From JAGWNR01 sp964565685 (GTDB lineage: Bacteria > Patescibacteriota > Minisyncoccia > Phycocordibacterales > PALSA-1337), in the NCBI GenBank assembly GCA_964565685.1, contig CAZMFR010000015.1, positions 1 through 11,027 of the forward strand: a DNA stretch of 11,027 bases, read 5' to 3'. Made by a program: the position numbers and the translations under genes. Positions 1-6,430 of this stretch are shown piece by piece (position 1 is the stretch's first letter; every line of letters starts with the position of its first letter). The notes beneath the pieces were generated by a model, which was not told the origin of the DNA, ran no database searches, and worked only from the letters and a program-made list of their open reading frames with translations.

Positions 1-561
1 ACAGCAGGCAGTGTTCTGACCAATGATGGAGCTGGGAATGCGAGTTGGCAAGCGCTGACAGGTGGAGGAGGTACTTACACTGTATCTCCTACATGGTCTA
101 ATAATGTTGTGTGTCCTGTCGATGGAACCTTTAATAATCCAGGTACTAATAGCACCGGAGCTAGTAATGACCTCAATTGGCTGTGTTCTGGAGGTTATGC
201 AACTGGTGTAGCTGACGGGGCGCATACTCCGACTAATACTTCCAATCCTATGCTGTGTACTAATGGTCCATGGGTATTAAACACAAATACTAACGGCAAT
301 TTGAATTTTTACTGTGTAGGTACTACTGGTAAGGTTACGGCTATGTGTAGTTCGAATTATACCTGTTCCCCAAATTCCACTACTACATACTCGACCAGCC
401 AAGGTATATATTGCAACTGGAATGGGGATTTTGATTTTACTGGTCAAGGGGTGTCGACTGATACTCATATCCAATGCGAGAGTAATCATGTATTTAGTAT
501 GAATCAAGGTAATCAAGCACAACCGACATACGTCCAACTCTATAATCTAGTGTCATATTAA
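1..561 (+). CDS. C-terminal part of a Cys-rich secreted/fibre-like protein (5' truncated by window)
   Basis: The frame is open from the first base to TAA at 559-561, giving 186 residues of a longer protein. A GTG at 109 could be read as a start, but the same frame continues upstream to the window edge with similar composition, so a truncated gene is the better reading. The N-terminal part has a Gly-rich stretch with VLTNDGAGNASWQ, a wording common at the ends of repetitive tail-fibre, adhesin and pilin-like surface proteins. The rest is rich in Thr, Asn, Ser and Gly with eight cysteines and three loosely similar units (LNWLC, LNFYC, GIYCNW), so a disulfide-stabilised extracellular beta domain is likely. 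The C-terminus has no membrane anchor or sortase motif. Base composition is more AT-rich than in the housekeeping genes to the right. The family is not identified; a surface location is inferred. Confidence 0.6.
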   Translation, partial: TAGSVLTNDGAGNASWQALTGGGGTYTVSPTWSNNVVCPVDGTFNNPGTNSTGASNDLNWLCSGGYATGVADGAHTPTNTSNPMLCTNGPWVLNTNTNGNLNFYCVGTTGKVTAMCSSNYTCSPNSTTTYSTSQGIYCNWNGDFDFTGQGVSTDTHIQCESNHVFSMNQGNQAQPTYVQLYNLVSY

Positions 562-617
562 GAATTAAATCCTGTCCGCTATGTAGCTTCGTTTATGTTT
601 CTCTAAGGACATAAAAC

Positions 618-643
618 AAAAAGCGGATCAATGTCCGCTTTTT
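618..643. terminator. Bidirectional intrinsic terminator
   Basis: AAAAAGCGGA and TCCGCTTTTT form a perfect 10-bp stem around a 6-base loop. The A-run and T-run flank the GC core, so it can work on both strands. It lies between the surface-protein gene ending at 561 (plus) and the transglycosylase gene ending at 674 (minus) and probably serves both. Confidence 0.85.
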
Positions 644-673
644 GTATGAACTAACCATATTTTCCGCTTTTGG

Positions 674-1147
674 CTAATTATCCGCCAGCGGCGCGCTTTG
701 GCTCCAACATTTTGAGGAGGAATTCCATGGGTCTGTTCCCTGCTTGGCATATAGATATTTTGCGTATGCCACATTGCCTTTGACAGAATAGATGTCGTCG
801 CCGAGAGATTTCGACTTATCTAGCCAATAAGTCTCGTTAATCTGCATGACGCCGACGTCATGATCGTCCACCTTGCCGCGCACGACGGTGCCGTCCGGGT
901 TGAATTGACGAAAATTCGATTCGCATTGAGCGATCGCTATGAGGATAGGCGTATCGGCGTATTCGGTCTTTATATAGCTTTCCACGGCATTTCTATCCAT
1001 GGATATATCCTGTGTGGTCGTAGCGGCAGAATCAGCAGTCGTTGAGGAATTTGTAGCATTGGTCGTACTTGCAACGGCTACATCAGTCGAACCAGAGCCG
1101 TATAGAGACGACACGAGGAATGCGATACCAGTTGTAAGTTCAATCAT
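674..1147 (-). CDS. Small secreted lytic transglycosylase / lysozyme-like protein
   Basis: A 157-residue protein with a short hydrophobic N-terminus (about residues 5-16), a Ser/Thr/Ala-rich linker (20-48) and a compact SLT/lysozyme-like domain (about 52-150). The expected motifs are present in order: the catalytic Glu in IAQCESNF (E76), GVMQIN at 99-104, and NVAYAKYLYAKQG near 125-137 followed by a PWNSS segment. C75 and C147 could form a disulfide, in line with export. The likely role is cleavage of peptidoglycan outside the membrane, for remodelling, appendage assembly or attack on a host or neighbour wall. The ATG at 1147 is the only start available, because the frame has an upstream TGA. 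However, the resulting signal sequence has no Lys/Arg, which is unusual. A different-frame ATG 16 bases upstream encodes MKANLYD and stops just after this ATG. The gene has its own promoter and a 120-base structured leader. Confidence 0.75.
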   Translation of the reverse strand: MIELTTGIAFLVSSLYGSGSTDVAVASTTNATNSSTTADSAATTTQDISMDRNAVESYIKTEYADTPILIAIAQCESNFRQFNPDGTVVRGKVDDHDVGVMQINETYWLDKSKSLGDDIYSVKGNVAYAKYLYAKQGTDPWNSSSKCWSQSAPLADN

Positions 1148-1181
1148 AAAGGTTTGCTTTCATATGACGTTACTCAAACAT

Positions 1182-1205
1182 TGTGAGGATGTAATCATCC
1201 TCACA
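1182..1205 (-). repeat. Perfect 10-bp inverted repeat in the transglycosylase leader
   Basis: TGTGAGGATG and CATCCTCACA are separated by TAAT, a perfect 10-bp dyad. It lies inside the predicted 5' leader of the transglycosylase gene, 34 bases before its ATG. No T-run follows on the minus strand, so this is an RNA hairpin or a protein-binding palindrome rather than a terminator. Confidence 0.6.
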
Positions 1206-1219
1206 TGCTTCTCGTTTGT

Positions 1220-1267
1220 CATAATAAATTAAAACGGGGCTTTATAAGCATGACGCTTATTAGCCTC
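1220..1267 (-). promoter_or_regulatory. Terminator-like hairpin in leader (possible attenuator)
   Basis: Read on the minus strand, GGCT-A-ATAAGC and GCTTAT-AA-AGCC pair around a GTCAT loop and are followed by a T-rich run (GTTTTAATTTATT). It lies downstream of the predicted promoter and upstream of the transglycosylase start, where no other gene could need termination. A transcription attenuator or riboregulator is therefore possible. The stem has a small internal asymmetry and the T-run is interrupted, so its strength is uncertain. No known riboswitch class was recognised. Confidence 0.4.
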
Positions 1268-1278
1268 GTATTGCCACT

Positions 1279-1307
1279 ATCCTAGCACCTTTCAAATATC
1301 TTGTCAA
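1279..1307 (-). promoter_or_regulatory. Sigma70-type promoter for the transglycosylase gene
   Basis: On the minus strand there is a perfect -35 box TTGACA (1302-1307), a 17-bp spacer and TAGGAT (1279-1284), preceded by an extended -10 TGC. Transcription would start near 1272, giving a leader of about 125 bases. This is the best consensus promoter in the window. Confidence 0.7.
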
Positions 1308-1310
1308 GGA

Positions 1311-1394
1311 TTTTACCTATCAAATCGCGATTATATGGCTTAAAATAAGGTTTATTAGACAATGATTTACCTGAAAAGTAAAGAATAGGTAAAA
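1311..1394. repeat. Inverted TTTTACCTAT pair with a third half-copy
   Basis: TTTTACCTAT (1311-1320) and its exact complement ATAGGTAAAA (1385-1394) face each other, and another TTTACCT lies at 1366-1372. The first copy sits 3 bases upstream of the -35 box of the transglycosylase promoter. The spacing and position fit binding sites for a regulator, but chance in AT-rich DNA cannot be excluded. Confidence 0.35.
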
Positions 1395-1478
1395 ATACCA
1401 CGTCTGTCAGATGAATCAATTAATTCGTACATGGTTACAGTTGGTCAAAAATCGATAAAAATACGATTTTTGAATCGT

Positions 1479-1498
1479 CATACCTGCCGACAGGTATG
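1479..1498. repeat. Perfect hairpin CATACCTG-CCGA-CAGGTATG
   Basis: An 8-bp perfect dyad with a CCGA loop in the gap before rpmA, upstream of the predicted rpmA promoter, so it is probably not in the rpmA mRNA. It has no T-run. It resembles in size the other short palindromes in the window but has a different sequence core (ACCTG), so it may belong to a separate dispersed repeat family. Confidence 0.5.
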
Positions 1499-1543
1499 GA
1501 ACTGGAGACTTTTGACTCCATTTTTTAATCTTCTTTGCAAAAT

Positions 1544-1572
1544 TTGCATTTTTACTCCCCTTTTGCTAGACT
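1544..1572 (+). promoter_or_regulatory. Candidate rpmA promoter
   Basis: TTGCAT (1544-1549), a 17-bp spacer and TAGACT (1567-1572) with an extended -10 TGC. The predicted start of transcription near 1579 gives a leader of about 18 bases without a Shine-Dalgarno site. The same TTGCAT/17/TGC layout is found before rplU, the partner ribosomal gene. Confidence 0.45.
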
Positions 1573-1596
1573 TCTATTACAACTTAAACAAAAACC

Positions 1597-1869
1597 ATGG
1601 CACACAAGAAATCCGCAGGCACAACTAAAAACGACCGAGATTCACAGCCAAAATATCTTGGGGTAAAGGTGAATCACGATCAAAAGGCAGTGATTGGCGA
1701 CATCATCGTCCGCCAGCGCGGCACAGAGGTCATGCCCGGCAAGAACATCGGCGTCGGCAAGGATTATACCCTTTTCGCTCTAAAGGATGGCACTGTCAAA
1801 TTCGGAACAAAGAGAAAAACCGGTTTCAACGGCGACGTCATGAGAAAGAAGATAGTAAGCGTAATTTAG
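1597..1869 (+). CDS. rpmA: 50S ribosomal protein L27 (bL27)
   Basis: A 90-residue protein of normal L27 length. It starts MAHKK and carries the family signature around residues 32-58 (GDIIVRQRGT, MPGKNIGVGKDYTLFAL) and a basic C-terminal half. L27 binds the large subunit near the peptidyl-transferase centre, with its N-terminal tail reaching towards the tRNA ends. There is no cleavable N-terminal extension of the kind seen in Firmicutes, so the mature tail begins directly after the initiator Met. No Shine-Dalgarno site precedes the ATG. In most bacteria rpmA follows rplU; here rplU is about 7 kb away on the other strand, and the gene stands alone with its own promoter and a terminator shared with rplI. 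Confidence 0.97.
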   Translation: MAHKKSAGTTKNDRDSQPKYLGVKVNHDQKAVIGDIIVRQRGTEVMPGKNIGVGKDYTLFALKDGTVKFGTKRKTGFNGDVMRKKIVSVI

Positions 1870-1896
1870 ATAAAAGAAAGACAGTAGCAAAAATAG

Positions 1897-1922
1897 AAAA
1901 ACGGCTTAAATAGCCGCTTTTT
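1897..1922. terminator. Bidirectional terminator between rpmA and rplI
   Basis: AAAAACGGCT and AGCCGCTTTTT pair around TAAAT, with one bulged C between the GC core and the T-run. A second T-run follows. It ends rpmA (plus) and, read on the other strand, rplI (minus). Confidence 0.8.
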
Positions 1923-1927
1923 CTTTT

Positions 1928-1946
1928 TCCAAGGTCTGATCTTGGA
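1928..1946. repeat. Dispersed palindrome, copy 1 (TCCAAG type)
   Basis: TCCAAGGT CTG ATCTTGGA: 8-base arms with one mismatch around a 3-base centre. It touches the stop codon of rplI and lies beside the rpmA/rplI terminator. It matches in length and outer arms the copies in recR, before rplU and, with one outer change, before rmuC. Confidence 0.7.
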
Positions 1947-2399
1947 CTACTCTGCTTTTATTATCACCTTGAACTTCACCGACTTCCCTGCTTGCCCTTC
2001 CCCTTTTACCTCGATCATATGTTCTCCGACTTCTTTTATTGGATGTTCGAGCTGGATCATAGCAGGTTCGAGCTGGACATGCGTTTGTTTGGCGAGCTCG
2101 GCGGCGAGGGCTTCACGGTGCAAGGCGGCGAAGAGATGCCCTTTGTCGCTTGCCTTGACAGAGATCGTCAGAGTCGTGTCCTCGAGAGCTTTTAGGTTTT
2201 CTGCAAGGAGAGCTTCGTGGACTTTTCTTTCGCCTTCATATTTCTCCTTTTCCGTTTCGATCCTGTGCAAGTTTTCCGGTGTAGCGGCGATGGCGAGCCC
2301 GCGCGGAACGAGCATATTGACAGCATAGCCGTCCGAGGCATTTTTCACTTCGAATTTTTTGCCGAGCTTTGGGATATCTTTGAGTAGGATGATTTTCAT
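1947..2399 (-). CDS. rplI: 50S ribosomal protein L9 (bL9)
   Basis: A 150-residue protein of normal L9 length. The N-terminal domain holds MKIILLKDIPKLGKK and the signature GYAVNMLVPRGLAIAAT (residues 24-40). A charged connecting helix (about 41-75) follows, then the C-terminal RNA-binding domain ending in a Lys-rich strand. L9 is an elongated protein that binds 23S rRNA near the L1 stalk and limits frameshifting. It lies 50 bases downstream of the S41 protease gene on the same strand and no strong promoter or terminator is visible between them, so co-transcription is likely. No Shine-Dalgarno site is seen. Some CPR lineages are reported to lack L9, so its presence may help place this genome. 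Confidence 0.96.
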   Translation of the reverse strand: MKIILLKDIPKLGKKFEVKNASDGYAVNMLVPRGLAIAATPENLHRIETEKEKYEGERKVHEALLAENLKALEDTTLTISVKASDKGHLFAALHREALAAELAKQTHVQLEPAMIQLEHPIKEVGEHMIEVKGEGQAGKSVKFKVIIKAE

Positions 2400-2449
2400 G
2401 ATGATTTTGTTTTTAAAAATAAGCTAAAAGCATTAAAGTTCTTTGCTTT

Positions 2450-3733
2450 TTAATTTTGACTTTGCAACATCTGGACCGCCTTCGCCATCTGCGGATCATT
2501 GCTCGGAGATGAGGTGGCGGTTAGTGGCACTATGACATCAGGGTCGAGGCCGTCATGAGACAGATTCGTGCCGTTTGGAGTGAGCCATCTGGCAACAGTG
2601 ACCTTTAGCGATGTGTCTGGCGTGAGATTTATCAATTCCTGCACTGATCCCTTGCCGAAAGTCTTTGTGCCGACCAGCTTGGCTATGCCGTGCTGTTCGA
2701 GCGCGCCGGAAAGGATTTCCGCCGCCGAGGCCGTGCCGCCATCTACGAGGATGACCATATCGAGATTTTTATTGAAGATATTGTAGCCCTTGCTGTAATA
2801 GACCTGCGGCGCGGCATTCTTGCCGAAATCTTCGGTTACGACCTTGTCACCGGCCGGCAAGAACCAGCTAGCCATATCCCAGGCCGCCTCTAGATAGCCG
2901 CCTGGATTGCCTCGAAGATCTAAAATCAGCTTGTGCGAGCCGCTCTCTACGAACTGTCGCAATGCATTTCGGAAGAGATCCGGTGAATCTGCCGTGAACT
3001 CGTATAACCTGATCACAAATATTCCATCCGGTTGTAGACCTGCCGCCGAGGCGGTGGACGTCGCGGTGGAGCTTCCTGTTCCATTTTCAACCTCGGTGTC
3101 GATGGTTGGAATATCTATAGTGTCTCGGACTATGTCTATTTCGACCGGCGTCGTCGCATTAGGATGAAGAATGGATAGATGTACAGTCGTGCCCTTTTGT
3201 CCGCGGATCAGATTGACTGCCGTATCGACATCCATATTCGTCGTGCTCTTGCCATCGATCGAAACAACAGTGTCGCCTGTTTTAATTCCGGCTTTTTCTG
3301 CAGGACTGCCTTTTAGCGGAGCGATGACCACGATATTGCTATTCTTTTGATCGATCTCCATGCCTACCCCATCGAATGTGCCCGCTATAGATGTCTGGAA
3401 AAGAGAATTTTCTTCTGGCGGAAAGAAAACAGTGTAAGGATCGCCTTCGGAAGCGACCATCCCTGATATCGCGCCGTAGATCTTGTTTTGTGTATCTGTC
3501 GCTGTCGATGTGGCTAGGACATATTTCTGCTGGAGTATGCTCCATGCTTGCCAGAAAGGCGCGAATTCCTGCTGGTCAATCAGATTGGTCTGTCCAGCTG
3601 GGATCAGATCATTTAGAGTTTGGATACTGCCCTCATGCCGTCCATAGAAAAAAGCACCGACAATCAAAACAACCGCCACGATTATGGCGATCGCTGTTTT
3701 ATTGCTCATAGAAAATTTGTCCATTACGGGCAT
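2450..3733 (-). CDS. Membrane-anchored S41 family (CtpA-type) carboxy-terminal processing protease
   Basis: 427 residues from the first ATG. One N-terminal membrane segment lies at about 13-30, then a helical region (55-100), a PDZ domain (about 118-195, with GVG at 122-124 and GSPAEKAGIKTGD at 142-154) and the S41 catalytic domain (about 235-405). The catalytic serine is S336 in DGGTASAAEI and the general-base lysine is K361 in TFGKGSVQ; RGNPGGY (274-280) is also typical. The family cleaves envelope proteins from the C-terminus; here the active domain would face outside the membrane. A Ser/Thr/Ala-rich stretch (about 216-233) separates the PDZ and protease parts and looks like a lineage-specific linker. 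Start choice is open: a -10 box directly abuts the first ATG, so M4 or M9 (MSNKTAIAI) may be used. M9 keeps a complete signal anchor. Confidence 0.92.
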   Translation of the reverse strand: MPVMDKFSMSNKTAIAIIVAVVLIVGAFFYGRHEGSIQTLNDLIPAGQTNLIDQQEFAPFWQAWSILQQKYVLATSTATDTQNKIYGAISGMVASEGDPYTVFFPPEENSLFQTSIAGTFDGVGMEIDQKNSNIVVIAPLKGSPAEKAGIKTGDTVVSIDGKSTTNMDVDTAVNLIRGQKGTTVHLSILHPNATTPVEIDIVRDTIDIPTIDTEVENGTGSSTATSTASAAGLQPDGIFVIRLYEFTADSPDLFRNALRQFVESGSHKLILDLRGNPGGYLEAAWDMASWFLPAGDKVVTEDFGKNAAPQVYYSKGYNIFNKNLDMVILVDGGTASAAEILSGALEQHGIAKLVGTKTFGKGSVQELINLTPDTSLKVTVARWLTPNGTNLSHDGLDPDVIVPLTATSSPSNDPQMAKAVQMLQSQN

Positions 3734-3762
3734 ATTATGCCAAAACGGTTGTTAATAAGCAA
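3734..3762 (-). promoter_or_regulatory. Candidate promoter for the S41 protease gene
   Basis: On the minus strand, TTGCTT (3757-3762), a 17-bp spacer and CATAAT (3734-3739) with an extended -10 TGG. The -10 box ends directly at the first ATG of the protease, so transcription would begin just inside that reading frame and favour translation from M4 or M9. Confidence 0.5.
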
Positions 3763-3764
3763 TA

Positions 3765-3793
3765 TCGACTAATATAATTTAATCATTTATAAT
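3765..3793 (+). promoter_or_regulatory. corA promoter, leaderless geometry
   Basis: TCGACT (3765-3770), a 17-bp spacer and a perfect TATAAT (3788-3793), with only 6 bases before the ATG at 3800. Transcription would start at or next to the start codon. Its -35 box is 2 bases from that of the divergent protease promoter. A second TATAAT at 3773-3778 is an alternative. Confidence 0.6.
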
Positions 3794-3797
3794 GATT
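3781..3797. repeat. Dyad over the corA -10 box (possible operator)
   Basis: AATCATT TAT AATGATT is a perfect 7-bp dyad with a 3-base centre that covers the TATAAT box of corA. It could be a repressor site, but its AT-rich make-up means chance symmetry is possible. Confidence 0.3.
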
Positions 3798-3799
3798 GC

Positions 3800-4741
3800 A
3801 TGATAAAAAAATATAAATACGGGCATATCACTTGGACCGATCTGGAGAATCCGACAGCCGAAGAAGTCGAAACGATTGCCGAGCTACACAAACTGCGGCA
3901 TTCCGTCGCGCGCGAACTGATGAATCCTTCGAACTCTTCAAAAGCGCTTTCATACAACGATTACGTCTATCTCATATTGCAATTTCCATTGCGGGTCAAG
4001 CATGCCGATCATCATGCCATAGTAGACCATGAGATAGATTTCGTCATAGGTAGAGACTTCATAATCACCGCTCATTACAAGGCCATAGAATCACTTGAGC
4101 ATTTCGCCAAAGCGATCGAAACGAATTCCATTTTGGAAAAAGCCGTGGCCGGCGACAGACAGGAAAAGATCGAGGATCATACCGGCCATCTGTTCTATTA
4201 CATCATCCAGCGTATGTACGGACACATGCAAAACGATATCAACGCTATCAACGAGGAACTGGCCGCCGCCGAAGACAGCATTTTTAGAGGACAAGAGAAA
4301 GAGATGGTCGAAGTCATATCGAACTTGTCGCGTGAACTATTGGATTTCCGCCAGACCTGCCGCGCGCACGGAGAGACGCTCGAATCATTAAACAAGATAA
4401 AGGGCGACTTCATCGATCAGACATTCAATCAATACATAGCCGATATAAAGGATTGCTTTGTATCTGTGCGAGATGCCGTAGTCAATGGTCATGAACTAGC
4501 AAAAGAATTGCGTGAGACGAACGACTCCCTCTTGAATACGAAACAGAACGAGACAATGAAAATCTTGACTGTAGTCGCATTCGTGACCTTTCCGCTCTCT
4601 CTATTCGTCGAGCTTTTCTCTATGGATACAATCTATACCCCTATCGTTGGCCAACCGAATGGTTTTTGGATCATCATTGGCATCATGGTCGTCATGGCTC
4701 TATTCATGGTCTGGTATTTCAAGAAAAAGAAATGGCTTTAG
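3800..4741 (+). CDS. corA: CorA-like divalent metal ion transporter with altered GMN motif
   Basis: 313 residues with the CorA layout: an N-terminal alpha/beta cytoplasmic domain (1-120), a long helical stalk (about 125-250), and two C-terminal membrane segments (about 253-272 and 288-307) followed by a basic tail ending KKKKWL. CorA proteins form pentameric channels for Mg2+ or Co2+. The segment TFPLSLF before the loop and the second membrane helix agree well with the family. The loop signature, normally GMN, reads SMD here (residues 274-276), so the selectivity filter differs. Transport specificity is therefore uncertain; it may be a Mg2+/Co2+ channel variant or an efflux-type relative. No Shine-Dalgarno site is present and the promoter places the transcript start at the ATG. 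It is divergent from the S41 protease and followed by cysS after 107 AT-rich bases. Confidence 0.88.
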   Translation: MIKKYKYGHITWTDLENPTAEEVETIAELHKLRHSVARELMNPSNSSKALSYNDYVYLILQFPLRVKHADHHAIVDHEIDFVIGRDFIITAHYKAIESLEHFAKAIETNSILEKAVAGDRQEKIEDHTGHLFYYIIQRMYGHMQNDINAINEELAAAEDSIFRGQEKEMVEVISNLSRELLDFRQTCRAHGETLESLNKIKGDFIDQTFNQYIADIKDCFVSVRDAVVNGHELAKELRETNDSLLNTKQNETMKILTVVAFVTFPLSLFVELFSMDTIYTPIVGQPNGFWIIIGIMVVMALFMVWYFKKKKWL

Positions 4742-4753
4742 AAAAAGTAAAGA

Positions 4754-4845
4754 TTAAAAATCAAAATGTAAAAAATTAAACAATAATATTGCAGGACATT
4801 TTGTATTTTAGTTTGTAACTTTGATTTTTGATATCTGATTTTTAA
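4754..4845. repeat. AT-rich dyad between corA and cysS
   Basis: TTAAAAATCA (4754-4763) is the exact complement of TGATTTTTAA (4836-4845), and the overlapping AAAAATCAAA (4756-4765) is the complement of TTTGATTTTT (4820-4829). The copies TGATTTTT at 4822 and 4836 form a direct repeat. Either fold would give a long AT-rich stem. It may act as a weak terminator for corA; no clean promoter for cysS could be chosen here. Confidence 0.35.
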
Positions 4846-4848
4846 ATT

Positions 4849-6261
4849 ATGACCAATCCAGAAATACACTTATTTAACACTCTCTCCGGGAAAAAGGAGC
4901 TTTTCAAGCCGATCAAACCGGGCAAAGTCGGCATCTACAATTGTGGGCCGACAGTATATGATTCCGCGCATATCGGCAATCTGCGGACTTTTGTCATGGA
5001 TGATATAATCCGGCGGGTTTTCGAATATAACGATTTCGAAGTGACGCAGGTGATGAATATCACCGATGTCGATGACAAGACGATCCGCCGAGCGTCCAAA
5101 GAAAACAAATCTCTGAAGGAACTGACAAGACATTATGAAAAGATATTCATCGATGATATCCATGGCTTGAATATTTTGACTCCGAACGAATTATTGCGCG
5201 CCACTGAGAATATCGACGGCATGATCGCTCTAATATCTACCTTGCTTGAAAAAGGATTTGCATACAAAGCAGGCGATGGAGTCTACATGAGCATTGAAAA
5301 GGTCGCAGGATACGGCGAGCTGGCGCATCTCAATCTTGCTTCGGAAAAGAAAAGCCGCATAGCGAACGATGAATATGACAAAGAGTCTCCGCAAGACTTC
5401 GCGTTATGGAAGTTTGAAGCCGAATTAGGAAACAAAAACATGGAGAAAGATGCTTCTTCAGGGAATGAAGCTGTTTGGCCTGCGCCATTCGGTCGCGGAC
5501 GACCCGGCTGGCATATCGAATGTTCCGTCATGGCGATGAAAATACTTGGTCAGACCATAGACATCCATACCGGCGGCACAGACCTGATCTTTCCTCATCA
5601 CACGAACGAGATCGCTCAGAGCCAATCGGCTACCGGCAAAAAATTTGCGAACTATTGGGTGCACGGCGGATTTATGAATGTGCAAGACGAGAAGATGTCC
5701 AAGTCCAAAAACAATTTCCTCAAGCTCGCCGACCTCGAGGAAAACGATATCTCTCCTCTAGCATACAGATATTGGCTTTTGACGGCCCATTACCGTTCTA
5801 TGGTCAATTTCTCGTTGGACGCCGTCAGGGCCGCCCAAAACGCATTCATAAGGTTTGTAGAGGCCTTCATCAGCTATAAAAGCGACAAGGCCGGCGTTAT
5901 CGACGGTAATTTCCAGGACAAGTTCAAGACAGCGATAAATGACGACTTGAACATGCCAGAAGCCATCGCTTTGGCGTGGCGATTGATAAAAGACCACCAT
6001 CTATCCCCTGCCGACAAGCGCGCCACATTGCTTGACTTTGACAGAGTTTTTGGGCTTGGTTTGTCTGCTGTCGAAGCTCTAGACGACTCGCCCGCAAGCA
6101 TTGAATCTCTTCCTCCTGATATCTTTGCGCTCTCAGAAGCCCGCGACGAAGCCCGTTCGGCAAAAGACTGGCAGAAATCAGACGCCTTGCGTAAAGAGAT
6201 AGAATCGCGCGGCTATGAGGTCAAGGACACAGAAGAAGGGTCTATCTTAAAGAAAAAGTAG
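4849..6261 (+). CDS. cysS: Cysteinyl-tRNA synthetase
   Basis: 470 residues, normal for CysRS. This class I synthetase activates cysteine with ATP and charges tRNA-Cys. Motifs are complete: the first zinc ligand C32 in YNCGPTVYD, the HIGN signature at 41-44, C225 in WHIECS, H250 and E254 in FPHHTNE, and KMSKS at 282-286. The spacing of C225, H250 and E254 matches the E. coli enzyme (C209, H234, E238), so the cysteine-selecting zinc site is intact. The C-terminal part (about 320-470) is the helical tRNA-binding region with a DALRKEIESRGYEVKD end typical of the family. No Shine-Dalgarno site precedes the ATG. It lies between corA and dnaB on the same strand, with 169 bases before dnaB. Confidence 0.97.
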   Translation: MTNPEIHLFNTLSGKKELFKPIKPGKVGIYNCGPTVYDSAHIGNLRTFVMDDIIRRVFEYNDFEVTQVMNITDVDDKTIRRASKENKSLKELTRHYEKIFIDDIHGLNILTPNELLRATENIDGMIALISTLLEKGFAYKAGDGVYMSIEKVAGYGELAHLNLASEKKSRIANDEYDKESPQDFALWKFEAELGNKNMEKDASSGNEAVWPAPFGRGRPGWHIECSVMAMKILGQTIDIHTGGTDLIFPHHTNEIAQSQSATGKKFANYWVHGGFMNVQDEKMSKSKNNFLKLADLEENDISPLAYRYWLLTAHYRSMVNFSLDAVRAAQNAFIRFVEAFISYKSDKAGVIDGNFQDKFKTAINDDLNMPEAIALAWRLIKDHHLSPADKRATLLDFDRVFGLGLSAVEALDDSPASIESLPPDIFALSEARDEARSAKDWQKSDALRKEIESRGYEVKDTEEGSILKKK

Positions 6262-6415
6262 TACAAGGTAGCATCTTGCGCCAATATTTCTCTGCGACTT
6301 ATGGAAATGAAAAATCGACTATGACTTTCGATTCGGAATTTTTTACTTTCGACTAATTATCCCCATATTATTCACTTTTTCTGCTTGCTTCTTCCTCTTG
6401 CAAATTTTTTATAAA

Positions 6416-6424
6416 TGATACAAT
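6416..6424 (+). promoter_or_regulatory. Extended -10 promoter of dnaB, leaderless geometry
   Basis: TGA-TACAAT: an extended -10 element (TACAAT at 6419-6424) with 6 bases before the dnaB ATG. No convincing -35 box lies 16-18 bases upstream. The distance to the ATG is the same as for corA and rmuC. Confidence 0.5.
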
Positions 6425-6430
6425 CATCAC

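Noticed and set aside
277..537. Minus-strand 86-residue frame within the first gene
   Set aside because: Antisense shadow of the Cys-rich protein; no start signal.
1503..1526. TGGAG/CTCCA hairpin followed by six T before rpmA
   Set aside because: The stem is only 5 bp with a mismatch above it and no gene ends upstream on this strand, so a terminator call is not justified.
1431..1628. 65-residue frame before rpmA
   Set aside because: It overlaps the rpmA start in another frame, crosses the hairpin at 1479-1498 and the predicted promoter, and has no ribosome site.
1942..2328. Plus-strand 128-residue frame over rplI
   Set aside because: Antisense of L9; Ser/Cys-rich composition typical of a shadow frame.
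2426..2450. AAAAGCA/TGCTTTT hairpin between the S41 protease gene and rplI
   Set aside because: AT-rich 7-bp stem with one GC-containing core and a poor T-run; too weak to break the protease-rplI transcript.
6261..6279. Imperfect CAAGG...TCTTG match after cysS
   Set aside because: It resembles a decayed copy of the dispersed palindrome, but the outer arms do not pair well enough to count it.
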